From Setophaga petechia (Eukaryota; Chordata; Aves; Passeriformes; Parulidae), in the NCBI GenBank assembly GCA_024362935.1, contig JANCRA010000007.1, forward strand, positions 19,083,003 to 19,147,002: DNA of 64,000 nucleotides, in the 5' to 3' direction. Under the pieces are notes generated by a model. It had not been told where the DNA came from, made no database searches, and saw only the letters and a list, made by a program, of their open reading frames with translations. Below, in pieces: positions 29,201 through 44,200 of the stretch (position 1 is the stretch's first letter; every line of letters starts with the position of its first letter). Made by a program: the position numbers and the translations under genes.

Positions 29201-32200
29201 GTAATTAGCAACTCTGATTAGATGGGCCTTTTTGTGTTGCACAAAATCAGGCTACTTGACAAGCCTGTAAGGTGTTCAGATGTCTGCTTGTGCTCTGAGA
29301 CCTTTTGTTTCTTAAAGATTTGTTCGGCCTGCTTTTTGATAATAAGACCTGGGGTTCTGAGAAAGAGAGGAGAAAGGAAGAAGAATAATTCAGGGAGAAA
29401 GCCCTTTAACAAAAGTGATAGTGGTAAAAATTGTTATGTTAGTCTGGAGGTGTTTTTAAAACTGTTGATACTGCAGACTACTGTTCTGGGACAGAGACAA
29501 ATAAAGCTGTGTCAGTAATCCTTCTGCTGATATGACATTTATTTTTTAGACACTTTCATTTTCTTTTCCTTTAAAGATAATTTAAAAAGTCATCCTCCGG
29601 TGCCTGACAGTGGCTACTTCTTGATTTTTGGATTTTCTGTATTGCAAAGATGTCTGACTGATCATGTTCACATCCCTGAGGTCTATTTGGTTGTAGCAGA
29701 GCTCTTTCTGGCAACTCCACCATCTGAACCACCTGAAGCAGTCAAGGTATGGAAAAAAAAGAAAGCAGACAAGCACCTGAAGCTGCTATTGCATTACTAT
29801 TTTGACATTTTATGCCCTTTTCCATGAGATGATTCTCAGGCATGTTTACCCCACTTGGGTTTTGTAATAATAAAAACTATTAATATTTTTAAAATTAAGT
29901 TAATTAATTTTTATTTAAGAAAATTTATGTTCAGAACAACCTTATTCATGAAGGTGTTAAATGTTAGAAATTTAATAGGAGAGGAAGGAACTGCTGGAGG
30001 TAGATATGTTGGTTTTGTTCTGATGTATCATATACAATTCCCATCTCTTAATGAAATCTCTTTCCTCCTGTGTAGAAAGATCTTGAGTCTATGTTGCAGT
30101 GGATCTTGCAGCACCACCATAGAGAGAATGTCCTCAAATTTGGTTTGTGTGCAGAAGCAGCTGTGTTACTGCTGGAAATGGTTAGATTCACTGTGGACAA
30201 GGTAAGTGTTTCGTTGCCAGGACAGTGCAGTGTGAATGGTTGAATAAGGAGCCCAGGTGTGACAGATGCTGGTGGCAGCCTTTGCCTGTAATCCCTAGTC
30301 CTGCTCTGCCCTCAGAGGGCAACACTGAACAGGGGGCACAACTACTACTGCCCTGGTTATGTAGCACAGGATGTGATGGGCTCATGTTTGAGAGGGACCA
30401 GAGACAGATCTTTGCCCAAAGCAGCACTCAGTTTTTTCATTCTTGATGCTGATGCTGCTATGTCACCTTTCTGCTTGGGTGTATCTTCAGTCTGCAATGC
30501 GGGATTGGCTACTGGTACCTTGTCTGAATCTGTGGCTGTGTCATGCTTGCTTAGGAATACCTGAAGAGGAACAAAATAAGCTTTTACAAATATAAGCTTT
30601 TATGAATGAGAAGAACGCTGCCTTGACCAGATGCACATTTGTCTGTTCAGCCTATTGCAGATGCAGAAGCCTCCTGGGCAATTGCCTATCCAGGGAATGT
30701 TATCGAGTTTCTGTGCTTGATCTATCACAGTTATACACAGGACCCTGTGTGGCACTGTCTTGACTTCTTGAAAGCTTTGGCTATGATTGCTTTTCATTCA
30801 GGACCACCTAAGGTATGTGTCCCGGAGCCAGCATAAGCCCTTCTGACCAGAGATGGGTCACTAGGAGAAAAAAAATCAATGTACAGTAGACTGAGTGAAA
30901 ACATATTGCTATCTGCCTTCACAGGGTGGGTCTGAAGGCCTTCTGACCCCTGATGGTCCAGCCATTGCTGAAGGGAAAGGCTGTGCTGATCCCTCCTCTC
31001 TCCCACTCCTACCACACCCTGCCAAGAAACAAGTGTGGGATTTTGTGCGAGTCCTCCTGATGGACAGTCTTCTCAACATCCCCGCAAGCAAACAAGGACA
31101 TCCCCTTGAGCTGCTTCTTGAGGTTTATCTCATCAGCAGGCTTTGCTGTTCTACCTTGCACTGGGGGTGGAAGGACAGGACATATCCTTCTAGGGACCTA
31201 GTAACAAATGTGCTAACAGTGACTAAAGGAAAGGACTTCTCTAATTCCTCTGCATAAATGTGAACTAAGAAAATGCTGTCCCTGGAAAACAGAAAAGACA
31301 TTTTTCAGGCAATGCTTAATATTGAAGAAAAGTGTCAAAAAAAATCCTTTTCCTTAGTAATACCTGCTTGTCATCAGGGTAGCCCTTGAATTTGAGAACA
31401 GAAAATATCACATGGAGCATCTTGTGTACTGATTTTTGAGATGTAAGTTCTCCTATATTGAGATATGTATTGAGATATTTGAGATTTGAGTTCTCAAATA
31501 AACAAAAAAAGTCCTGTCTCCACTGTAAGTACAGATTAATACAAGCTGTAGCAGCTGAGTCTGATTATAGATTTCAACTACTCTAGAGAATCAGAGTAGT
31601 CTGAAGAAAGGGGAAAATGAAAAATTTAGGATTCAGCTCCAAATTGTCAATAGTCCAAGTGTCCCAGGTGTGGGTTCTGATGCAGACTTAGCTTAGAAAT
31701 ATGGATAGTAATTACTAAGTTATTAGAATAAGCTTAACTGCAATTGTAATGACTTAAATCCTCACAATTTGGAGGATTGTGGAGCACGAGCTCCCTAAAG
31801 GTTTATATAGACTATTGTGAGGTTTGATACAGTTAAAATAGAGTTTGGATTTCTGGTTGTCTGCATCCTGGGAGCTCAGTGTCCCTGACCACAAGACCTC
31901 TTGGGAAGCGTCTATGAGCCAATTCTGCCCCTTTACAAAACCTTGTTTCTGTTCAGTGTGCTGAGGGTGACTGTGCTGGCTGTCAACTAGATGGTGTAGT
32001 CCTATGTAAGAGTTTCTTGCTTTCCAGCTGGGAATGAAGTTCTGCCATCTCATCTGTTGTCCAGTAGCTGTCCACATATGCCCTATTGCTGAAAGTGAAG
32101 CTGAGTCAGATTTCCTGTTTTCCTGCTGTACTAATATGTGTGCCATCACTGTATAGGCTTCCCCAGAAGATGCCACCAGTGAGCAGAGGAGACTTTTTCA

Positions 32201-35200
32201 GACAAAAGTTCTGCTGTCTGCTATGGATGTCTTTCAGGTTACCAGCCAAGGAGAGGGGAAAACAAGACCAAGAGGTGAGTGGTGAGAATCAGGTGGTTAG
32301 ACTATTGTTTAAATACCATGCTAACTGATATTTAGCATGTAGGTGTCATTGTTAGAAAGATTTGTAAAGAATAGCTAGAATAACAGTGCCACTCTGCAGG
32401 CTCCACTGTCCATTCTATCTTACTGCAAACCAGTTTGCATAAGTTATTGTAATTTATACTTTTTTTGGAGAGCATCTTCCTTTTTTCTTTTTGAGACAAG
32501 ATTCTGAATATTAGAAAGGGAGTATGTAGAAAGAAACTTTGGTTTATCCTTTAATGCTTCTGGAAACAGTCCCATTAACTTAGATGTTACTGCTCTCCTT
32601 TCTGAGTTGTTAGTTAAACCAGTTCTTCATTACAGCATTTTAGTGAGATTGGTTCCATCCTTAAGATGGAACTGTCATTTCCAATCTGAGTAAGGTGTTT
32701 CTGCTATACTTAGTCTTCTTAGACATGTCCCAGCTCTGAGATTTATTATGGGATGAGACTGTTCCTTCTCAGCTCTGGTAGTCTCACATTTCACTTGTTT
32801 TTCCTTTTCTATTTTTCTGCAATAATCAACCCTCTTATGTCCTCTCCAGCGAACACTGATCCTCATGGTACTTCAGAATCAGCTGCACCCCTATCCATGA
32901 TGAATATTGCTTATTTTGTTCAGAAGCTGGTTGAGAAACTGAGCAGCAGAATGTTTGTGGCTGATCTCAAGCAAATCCTGATCTTCATTGCCAAACAGAT
33001 TACGTGTGTGAGTCACTTTTCTTCTCCCCAACTTTTATCAACATGCTGTAACCTGCTGGTTTTTAACACTGAGGTCATGATACTGCAATTCTGAAGAAGA
33101 TGGCTGTAATCCATTTGTTGATTGTTTTTATTCCTGTTTTTTTGCATGAGAACATAACAGCTGTAAATTAGAGAGAGATGGTGCAGCATAAAGAAAGGAT
33201 AGTTAACTCTTTTGTGACTCTGTCTGCTGGCAATGTACACATTGCTGAACTGGAATAAATTAATCTCTTCCACAGTTATGGGGACTTCAGCAGAAATACA
33301 GAGAAAAATAGAATTTTTATGTAAGAGGTAGTTCAGGGGAATTTTGCTGAAATAAGTTTCCAACAGTTTAAATGAAGTGGGAGTGGATCCTTGGGGAGAA
33401 AGTTCTTTGAGCAAGCCAAGTAAACTGCTGTTTTGTGTTTTCACAGGTCTTAGAAAGTTCTGTTTCTCAAAAGGAAGTTTTCCTCAGTGCCTTGTACAGC
33501 TGTTTAAACAGAGCCATCCTATACTGCTTATCCAGACCTCAACAATCACTGCCTGAGCAGTTTAATGTCCTGAATACTCTCATTGTTCTGCAAGAGCAGT
33601 GGGACATAATTTTTGCAACTTACAACTCAAATAGTAATTTTGTCATCTGCCTGATGTACTGCCTTTGCCAACTGAACTCGGGCAGGTACAAGTGTTCATC
33701 TTATTCTGTTTCTTTATATTTGTGCTGTACCTGTGGAAATGGGTGCAGAGGGGGAGATGTCACATAACTTAGGCAATTTCCAGTGTGGGGAATCAATAGA
33801 AGCTGAGATTGAGCTGGATCCAGCATTTCCAGCAGCTACTCACTTTGGAGTAGTAACTGCAGTTAAGAAGCTTGAACTGATTTCAGTGGAACTGGCTCAC
33901 AAGCCCATCAGGAAAATGAGCATCTGGAAATCTTCCTGGGATGTGGGCTAGGATCACTCCCAGATCATGTAGGTGGCCATTCTCTGAGATATCTCCATGG
34001 GGTAATTTAGTGAGAGGTTTTTTCTGATCCAGGAGGCATTTGTGTGTGGGTCCATTTAAAACATATGTAGAAGCGTGAATAGATCTTGTGATCTTTGTGT
34101 TATTGTTACCTGGATCTGAGCTCCAATATTTTAGTTGTTCTAACATTGGGAGTTTTGCCCTCTGCCATGGGGTAGGGCTAGAACATCCATACCCACTGTT
34201 TGCTGTTCTTACAGATGTTGATATAAAAGATGTACTCTTGCTAATGCAAGCTGGGGAGTTACCTTGGAAGCTTAGTTTTGTGAAAAAGAAGCAAACATTG
34301 GCAAGTGCATTTTTCACTTTAATGTTTCTTGCTTCAGTGATAACCTTCTGTACTGCTTTGATGGTCTGAATGGAATCCATTAATACAGTATCACAACAGA
34401 AATGAGCTCCACTTCCTGAGATCTTTTCTGGATGTTCTTATTCTAGTCAGATAATAATTTCCAGGCCAAACCCATTGAGATGGGATGAAGATTGCTTTTG
34501 TGGAGTAAGAGCACAAAATAATTTAAAAAAACCTAAAGTACAGAAAGGTTTGCTATCCAAAAGCTAAACAACCCAGGGAATCAGAAATGTGGTATTTTAA
34601 AGAAAATCAGAAATTAAAATGCCAGCTTTGCATACCCAAAAATTTGATTCTCCCAGATAGTAGAATCTGTTCAGAATTGAAAGAACTTTGTGTTACTAGT
34701 GGCTATATATGCTTATATATGCTATTATTGACCACAGTTCTGTGAGAAAGTCCAGATTTTCTGGATACCAGCTGACTGGTAGATTGTGGCACAGCCGCCA
34801 GTCCCAAAGCAGAAGTCCTCTTGGCCATGGTGATGATCTCAATAATCACATCTGCATGCTAATAGTATCCACGGAGCTGAGTTCATAGCTTTTTTTGTGC
34901 TGAGCACTTCAGGAACTGAGTGAATCATCACTGACACAGAAAAACTCACTAAGCAGTTCAAGTGCAAGGTACAGCAAGACGCTGCTTTCCACATAGGGGC
35001 AGATACCCCTAGCAGAGGAATTCAGAGTGAAGGCACAGTGCCAGAGGCCCAGGGGAGGTGCAAGAAGGCTGGATGAAGACTGGCTACATCAGAGCAGCCC
35101 TGTTCTCTGTCTAATTGGGGTGAATGAAGTGAATACAAGTGCAGTAAAGTGCAGGGATAAGGCACATACAGGAGAGTGATTACAGGGCCATGATGACTGC

Positions 35201-38200
35201 ACCTTGCCTTTGAAAACCAAATTGGTAGTTGTTAAGTTCCCACTTGCTGAAAATTTCGTGGTATTCCATGACTGGTATAAGCTCCAAACCTGAAAATACT
35301 CATCTACTAAATGAATTAAGTAGGACTGGATGTGCAGAAACACCTGTAGTTTTTTCACTGTTCTCAGTTTTTTTTCAGTCTGGCTTCCTTACCTGCCCTC
35401 CTTTTTTTTTCTTTTTTTCCCCTTTGTCACAGCTGTTCAGAAGGTTTTGGGGTGGATGCAAAACCAAAGCTGGCTTCCCATCACCAAATTTTCCTTGCAC
35501 CAAGTGAAGAGGAAAGGGGCAGCCTGCCTACTCCAGATGATGGTAACTTATGGCATGTGTTGTCTGTGGCTTAGAGAGGAGGAAAACACCTGTGTAAAGC
35601 AGTTATAAGAGCAGCTTGTGCAAGTGCCACTTGTTTCTTCTTTGGTGTACAGCCACAGCAGGCACGGCGCAGAGAAGAGAGTTGTGCTAAAAATTACTAG
35701 TGTTTGTATCAAGCTTTTTATTCTGAGGTCACACCCACCATCCTCAGGAGTAGTGGGTGTCAGTTTGGAGATCCCTCCTCCATGTTATGGCCAGTATAAG
35801 GGGTGACATACATACACTATTTGTTGCCCTATTTCTTTTCTCAAGGTCCATACAGGGTTTGTCTATTGTATGCAGAAAAAAATGTTGGATCATTTCAGAG
35901 AAACACAGGAAAAATGTATTGGATTCAGTGTAGTCAGCTGAACCCTGCAGCAGATTAGTGTTTTGTTTTTTTTAATTTTTACTTTGAAATATATATTGAC
36001 TTGGTTAAGCTGCAATCAAATCAGTCTGGTTTGCAGGGATATAAAGAAAAACTCAGCTCTTTCTTGTACAGTATCCTCCTGCTGTGTCAAATTGTTTCAC
36101 AACTTGGTTACCTTTGCCCCTCCATCTCCAGTGATGTTTGGCAACATAAAGGAATGTCCTTTATGTGCTTTAGCATTCTATGCACAATAACAAGGTCATC
36201 AAAATTCTGATTAAATGGTTTTCCAAAGCAGAAACCAGTTAAAACCATGTGTCACTCCTACTTATTTCTTTCAAGGAGGTGAAATATCATAAAAGAAATG
36301 TCCTGCTGAATTTTGTATTAGATTAACTAGTCTAGCTTAGAACCTATGGAGGCAGTGGACGAAAAGGAACAACTCCACTGACTCTGGCAGTTACTCTGAA
36401 CCAGTGCTTTTCCAAATGAGATGTTTTTGCTTTACCTGTTGATTGACTTGAAAACATAAACAATTATTTTTTGATGTTACTTTTGTTTCCTAGTCCGCCA
36501 GGAGATTCTGAGGACAGTAGAAATCATCTGGAAGCAGCTCATTTCTCAGAGGCGGCAGGCTCTGGAGGACATTTACAAGATGGATCTCTCTGTAAAAGGA
36601 AATGACAAAGAAAGGGACATGAAGATAACAGAGATCACTCCTTTATGGGAAGAAATTATGACAAAAGCTTGGCAGCACTTACTAGGTCTCTGTTCTTTTA
36701 TGGAACACTCATTGTAGTAAGCAAAAACATTGTGGTAAATAGGGTGCCTGGTGGAAAGCTGCTGCTCCTTGGTTATGCCTTTCCTCACCTGCTGAGAAAG
36801 CAGATTCTCAGTCTCTCTCATTCAGGGCTGTGATTACTTACTGTGTCATAACCCAGCCCTTCTGTAATCACCTGGTGGAGTCACAGGGCCCATGTTGTAC
36901 TGCAAGAAAGAGAAATCATCTTAGACAATTGTAACCCATAGGAAGATTCAAAAGGGAAGATATATGGTTGAAAGAAGGGCATTCCAATGTGTGTTGCGCT
37001 GCAGTGATTCAAAGTTCATGACTGTGTAACGAAACTGATCTATGGCAGACTCTGTGAGGCTTTTAAATAAAAGCTTGACAAGTATGTGTTAATTCACTTC
37101 TTCTAAAAAATAGAACATTATTCATCTGGAGTGACACACTGCCATATTGTCTTGTCTTGTGCAATGGGGATAGAACCCCTCTGTTTTCTGACAGGCTCGA
37201 CCTTGGCTTAAAAGCTTTTTTTGTCTGTTTTCCCTTGCAGTATCTGAAAAGAAGCTTCTCCAGAATAAAGCAGGGTCAAGCCTGTCCCAGAGCAAGCACA
37301 ATTCCTGGAGTGAAAGCCTCTCTTCAGCTATTAGGTTCATACCTGGCCGAAGCACAAAGGAAATGTCATGCAAATCAGAGGTAAATTTTGCTCTTTGTCT
37401 TTTCTGGCTCTGCCTGGTGTATAGCTCTGGATCTGGATTTGGGAGGCTTCTGAGTGTGTCTGTTGGTTGACATGTTCCATTTCAAGCTAGACAGCTATTG
37501 CAGCTGAGGTTCCTTTTCTAAGCTGCTAGAAATAACCACAAAGAAACAGTGACCTGAAGAACTTCTCTTGGCAGCCTGTCCATATGGTCTAATAATCAAT
37601 ATTTTCTGCATAGAGCCCAATTATGGCACTTGAAAAACCTAGAGCATACCAGATGTTTGTGCTTACAGGCCTCTGCCTGGGGTGGAGCAAGGTGAGGAGA
37701 TGCCGGCTTTGCTGCTGTTGGCTTGCATCACCTGTGTGAACCTTGTCCTTCAGTCTCTGAATTAGTAGGAAGGGAAGGCTCAGGGGTTATCATAGTGCTA
37801 TCCTTACGTTTTCTACTCAATATGAAGTATTAAAGGTCGAAATTTTAATTTAACCCCTAGAGATAGGAAAACAAGTCTTGGTATGTAATCCAGGGATGGG
37901 TTTGGAGGGTATGCATAATTCCTCAGCAATGAAGGTGTGAACTATCTTTTCTGTGTGTAAGCTCCTCCTTTGGTGAAAAAGAGGGCCATTTCCATGTTTT
38001 TGCTTAGCATTGTCAAAAATAGACATAAGAAGCACTAGATAGGTGTTACTTTTTGAGTGTACTAGGGGTAGAGTACCTAGCTATAGGGTAGGGAAGAAGT
38101 GCATTGACAGAATATTCAGAGCTTGAAACCAAGCTTGTGCTACTGTTGTGCTCAACATATTAAGGTCTTTTTTTTCCTCCTGAGGAGACAATGAGTCTGT

Positions 38201-41200
38201 TCTTAGCCTCACTTTAGGGAGTCTTAACCCTCTAGCTCAAGCTATAGGAGATTGCAACTATGTCTGGTGATGCCTGGTTCACTTGCAGGTGACCAGAGAG
38301 ATTGTGGCACCCAGCTAACGTGTCTGACAGTGCCTTACTGAGCTGCAAGGCTTTTTCAGTATGCTGCAGAATCCTTCTCAGTCCTTAAAATCACACTGCT
38401 GCTTACAGAGTGAGCAAGCTCTTCCCAGGTACATATGCATACTGTGATGTCATACTGCAAGAGTGTTGACTATTTGCCCTGGGGTCTGTTTAATTATTTT
38501 TTAAAATTAATTTTGATTATTACAGCTGATTACACCTCAGTGAGCAATGTAATTGATATTTGTAAATGTATCCCAAGGAACATTTTGTACAACATGCTTT
38601 TTGCTGTTGAAGGTTAAAGACTCTGTTATTGGTTTTTCCCTAAATATGCCCACATCATTAGTTCCTCCAGTGAAAAGGTTGCCATCTGGAAAAGGCAGCA
38701 CAGAGACATTATTCAGGCACAAGTGCATGAAATTGGTGTTTCTACATCTTCTGTCTCTCTTCTGCAAGGAAGCTGCTTGTAATTAAAGGAGCTGGGTTTG
38801 GAAGAAACATTACTCACTTGGTGTTATTCCTTATCATGTCAACTACTGACAGCTCCATAGCTCTGATAAATTGTTCTTCTCAATGAGATATGAAGCTACA
38901 GTTCCAAATTTTCTTACCTTTTCTCCCTCTCCCTCTTTCTCCCTCCAGCCTGTCTTTCAGAGTTTTTTAGAGAAGTGAAATCGAAGAAGAACAAAATGTT
39001 GAGTCACCTCTCAACAGCCCTTTTCCTTCATACACTTACTTACATTAGAAAAGTTACATTAAAAGTAAATGGCATTCGTATTATTTTTAACAACTTTGGT
39101 AATCCCTTTAAAAAGTGGTACAATGTCATTTTCTGTGTCAGGTGACTTCTGTGTTCACTACTGGCCTCTATCTTCACTTCTGCCAGTTATGGAATTATGG
39201 CCTAAAGCAACAGGAAATCTCCATGTTTGGTTGAAACCTGGAGATTACAGGAAAAATAACAGTATGAACTACATAGGAAGGAATGAAGAATTTAAATCCC
39301 ATAGCAAAATAAAGATATTTGCTCCTAACTGAGTCAAGGTACTGAGAGAAGTGCAGAAATACACTCAAGATTTCAGAGGTGTGCTCAGTAGAAAGAAGAG
39401 AGTGGTTGTTTACTGGGTTATTAACTTGATTCCTTTATCAACTGAAAAATAAAAAGAGATGCTGAAGCAGTTATAGTATCTGCTGCAGATTAAAACAAAC
39501 AAAAAACAAGCAGCAAAACACTCCTCTTAAGTTTTACCCTGTGATTATTTACAAGATAGGAAGAGTGCTTTTGACACCCAATCCTCAATCTGGAAAAACC
39601 AGCAAAATTCAAACTATTCTCTCCTGCAAAAGCTCAGACCTCACGTTTCCGTTGTACTTTTGCTCCATCATCAGCAAAACCAATTTCCTGCTGTTTGGTG
39701 GCAAGTGTGAGAATCAGCCATCAAATGCAGCTGTGTTTTCTGCATATTTCTGAGTATACTGTGCTATCTCATGCTTTGCTTGTGGCTTTGTCTGGGAGGC
39801 GTGATCATGTAGAAAAAAGAGTGTAATTACATTTTTGGTACTAGAATGGCAGTGATCTGCTGTGGTGATTGTATCTTCTTGGAAGTCTCAGTAGTCATGC
39901 AGGAGCATGAGGAGCATTGCACAAAGTTGGATTTTTTGATGCTTACAGGGGACAGACTTGGGTACATTTGCTGGCAGTAAGATGTGTAAGACTGAATACA
40001 GTGCCAAAGGTTTCAAATCATTGACTTTCCTGTTTCAAAGTGAGCCTTTTGAGCTCTTGTTTTTTCTCCTCCTTTCCCCCTACCACCAAGTTCTGCTGTC
40101 AAAATCTTATAGGTTAACAATGACTGTGGCTGTTTTTGATATCATAAAAAGCTACGAAAGCAGCAAAGGCCCACTGTAGCAATTGTGTTTCAGTCAACTG
40201 TTAATCAGTCAGAGCTTCTCCATGCCCTGACCTGAGGTTCTTTAAGATGAGTGCCTGAGCAAAGTTACAAGCACCATGCTTCTGTCTCCTGTAAGACACA
40301 CTGCCTCAGAACTCTAGACACAGCTGTTACTCTTTACAAGAAATGCAGAGCCTTCTCAGTTTTACAGGAGGCCTGATTGTGCCTGTCCTCTACTGTTTTT
40401 GTTGATTAATTGCATTCCTCTATGATAAAGACCCATGTAACTTGAAATAGATAAGATCTTTTTAATCCCCTTTTTAATCCCATGCTTCAGAATGAAGAGG
40501 TTAAGAGACTTCCTAAGTTGTAATTGCAAAGCCAGAAATGTTACTTAAATCTTTTTCTTACCAGTCACTCAATTAGTCTTTTAGCAGCTTTTCAAGTTGA
40601 CTGAGTTAAAACAAGCAAACATTTAATGATATTTCTTTGAAAAGAACATCATTTGTGTAACATGTTTATCTTCATAATAGAAGGATAATTAACATCACTA
40701 ATTATCTAATTAAGTTCATTAAATATCCACCAACAGTGCACCGTGAAGTTGACATTATGTTCTTCTGTCAACAAATGCTTTGATTTCTTAGGAAGTAATT
40801 AAAATGTAAATTAGCATGTCATTAAATGCACAAGGGAACTTTGGAATCAAATATTCATTTCAAAACTGCTCATAGCACACATTTTTTTTACTTCAATGAA
40901 AGCAGGCACTTTACTATTAATGATGTATATTAAACAATTTCCATTATAATATTATTGTCTTGTTTAATAACTGGCTCAAAGCTAAATTACAGCATGCTGT
41001 AGCAAGCTGAAAAAAGTTTCTTTAACTTTGAACATAAAAATTTTCGTGTCCTCCTACATGCCTATCTGACACACTGCTCATTTATCATTTTCAGATTGTT
41101 CACAAGATCATAAAGAAATCATTCAACAGGTCAATGTTAGATAAGAATTGCATGAAAACATAAAATATAGAGCTATTTCATATTATGTGATAGAAATCAT

Positions 41201-44200
41201 TGAACTTTCTGGAAGATGTGGGGATCATTTCTCCATTCATTGAAGGCAATGAGAACTGGAATATCAGTGTTGTATGATGAATACAAGTCTTCAGCCTGAC
41301 TCAGATTCACAGGCCCCTCTGTCTGTCCCCTAAAAATTCATCAGAGGCTGCTACAGGAGATGGGGTGTGATAGCCCAGTGCTCCATAGGAAACCTATCCT
41401 AGCACAATTGTTTCTTTCTTGATTGATATCAGTTTCATCTTAAAACCTAAAACACAAGAGATATCACTTACAAATATTTTGTGGGTAGCTCTTCATGGGG
41501 AGTTTTCCTGTGTTTTTAAACTCAATAGTCTTCTGTGGGAGTGAAGTCCCTTCATTGAATTACACATTGTATGGAAATGTTGCCTGTTATTTCTCCTGCA
41601 TATTGTTTTAAAATATTCGTTTGCCTTTCAAGCTAGAGATTGTGTCTGGTCAGGCTTAAGTTTAGATATTGGATCTCAGAAAGTGGATTTTAATGTTTAA
41701 AGTTGTTGGCACCAAAGTCTCATCTTGAAAGAGCTGCTGGTCACAGAGTTTTACTTTCATGTAACAGAGCTGATGCCAAATGAATTGAATGGTGTTAATA
41801 ATGTCGATGAAAGAGGAGTTTTATTTGGTTGCAGAAAACCCTAGAAAAGTGTACTAGCCACTGAAACAGGTTATTCTTGTCTTTGCTGAATACACAGGCA
41901 AATAATTTTTTCCTATTTCTTGATTCAAATAGATATGTTTTCTTCTACTTTTTTCATTCAACATTTTATTTATAATAATTTCAGAACGAAATGGCTTGCA
42001 TTCAAAAGACTGAAATGTCAATTTAAAATGAAAAGTAAAGAACAGAAAATCAAGTGAGGTCCTAGAAATCTCTGCAAGATTGACTTAAATGTTTCTTCAA
42101 GTTCAGGGTGTAGGTTGCTAACTCTGAAGTCTGTGACCATTAATTTCTTGTTGCTCTCATCTTTGCTAGCCAAATTAAAGCTTGCTTGTGTATATCTGTG
42201 TTCTATTTATACTTTCTGCTGCAGAGCAGCTTGAACTACATGAATTGAAAAACGCAGAAGTAGTCTTTGTCACCTTTAAATCTAAGTCGTTTTAGAAAAA
42301 CTGCTGTTTTTATGGGTCAGGAGAGAGATGGGTTTTTTTCTCTACTCTGACCCCTAAGCATATACTGATGTTCACAGAATTTTTTCATCTGCTAAAGGAC
42401 TAGAAGAGCAAATTTTCCTAAATAAAAGCCATGATTCAAATGTAATCAGAAAATGCCAGCACGGGAGGTTGTTGCACAAATGCATTTAGATAATAGTGTG
42501 TAATAAAGCCCTAAGTTACATACACCTGTAGGACTTCCACATTTTAAATAGAAATAGGAAAACAGTGAGTAATAACAAGTGAAGGCAAGAGACTCCTCTG
42601 CTATTCCCCATAATGCCAAAGTCTGACCTTCACCTTTCACTTCTGAGGCAAAACCTAATGCTCCTGCTGTAGCAGGATGGAAACTGGTCCTCGAGAGGTT
42701 GAATGAACTATCCCAAAGTCACAGAAGCCATTCTCAGAGACAGAATTAAAGAACAAACGTGCCTTGACTCTCATTGAGCTTTTTTGCTATTAGGAGGCAA
42801 GTTATCTGTTCTCCCAGGAAATAATCTGTTCAGGAGTGTCATCTGTTGAAGGGCTGTGTGTATGCACACACACACACAGACTTATGTTTGCTATAGAAGT
42901 GGACTGGCTCCTGTACTGCCTGTCCTTAGCTGATAAATGCCGTGTGGAAGTCTCATCACATGTACACACCACCGTTTAGGTTCACCCTTTGAAGCCCACG
43001 CCTCTGTGTGAGTACATTTATGATGCACTGAAATGTGGAGGATTTTCTCATTAGGTCTGCTATTCCCCAACCAACTGGCAATGCCAGGAATCCATCCATG
43101 ATCCTTAGGAGCAGTTGGCACATTGCATTAGCCTCCTAGTGGGCTGAGGCACGAAGCCTCCATGCAACACTTCACTGCTGGAACTCAGGCTGTTGGAAAG
43201 CTAAATGAATTTTGGCAAAGCAACAATAAAATCCACACAGCAATACCAATTTTGTGATTCAAAAGAGCCTGCAAGCAGCCCTCAATGTGGAGAGTGTATG
43301 TGAAGGACTAGGATAAACTGCTCTTTAGTCTGCTAAGGAAAACATCATCTGCCTTAGCTGAATGATTGTTACCTGGGGAGTAATGGAACAATTTTGCTCT
43401 TCTGAAATGAAATACCCATGACAGAGGGGTTGTAACTGGGTATCTTTAAGGTCCTGTCCAACGCAAACCATTCTATGATTCTTTGATGTTCCAGAAACTG
43501 ACTTCTTTTCTTCCCCATCTGTAAACTAAAGACTTTGCCTTCTCTCATAAATATCTCTAAGATGTACTGGTCAAAAGTACTGCACAAGGGTTATAGCTGT
43601 GATGCTACATTAATGCTCTTACTGTGTTTGTGTATATACTTACAACATTTTGCTCAGAAGAGCTAAAGTAGTAGACTAATATCACTAGTTTGTGATATTA
43701 GCCCTTACCAACAGATGACTTAAAACACATGCTTCAAAACAAGTATGTGGTTATTGTGACTGTCATCCACAGGATAATTCACTTGGCACAGCAAGGGATT
43801 TGAGCAATTGGGCTTTCCTTGTGTCTCTTACAAGTCCAAAATTAATTTGTCTTGATGTTTATTTTCATTTATTAAGAGTTTTGGCACATACTTTCGTGTG
43901 CATGTGCATTCTGTAACACAACACATACAAAGAAAGCCTCCAAGTGCAGAGCCCCAGTGACATAATGTTTCTTTAGGAAAGAACTGTGGTATGTGTGTTG
44001 TCTGTATCATGAAATTCAAGTATATTATAGCATGCCTGAATATTTATGAGGTGCAGGAGTGTTAAGTGATCTATATATATTTAAAAAAAAGACATCAAGC
44101 ATTCCAAAGCTCAGTAGAGTTTTGTTAACTTCTAAGTCACACCTCAATCTTTTTTTCTTTTCGACTGTTTCTCATTACAAACAGTGTCTCAATTGCTTTA

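Noticed and set aside
31754..32176. 140-codon minus-strand open frame
   Set aside because: Located in intron 22 of the window and running into an exon on the other strand. No domain or start context.
33013..33444. 143-codon minus-strand open frame
   Set aside because: It fills an intron between two WDFY4 exons and starts near the acceptor. No similarity recognised.
33883..34380. 165-codon minus-strand open frame as a nested gene
   Set aside because: Longest minus-strand frame apart from LRRC18, but the composition is intron-like, there is no recognised motif, and no promoter or polyadenylation context was seen.
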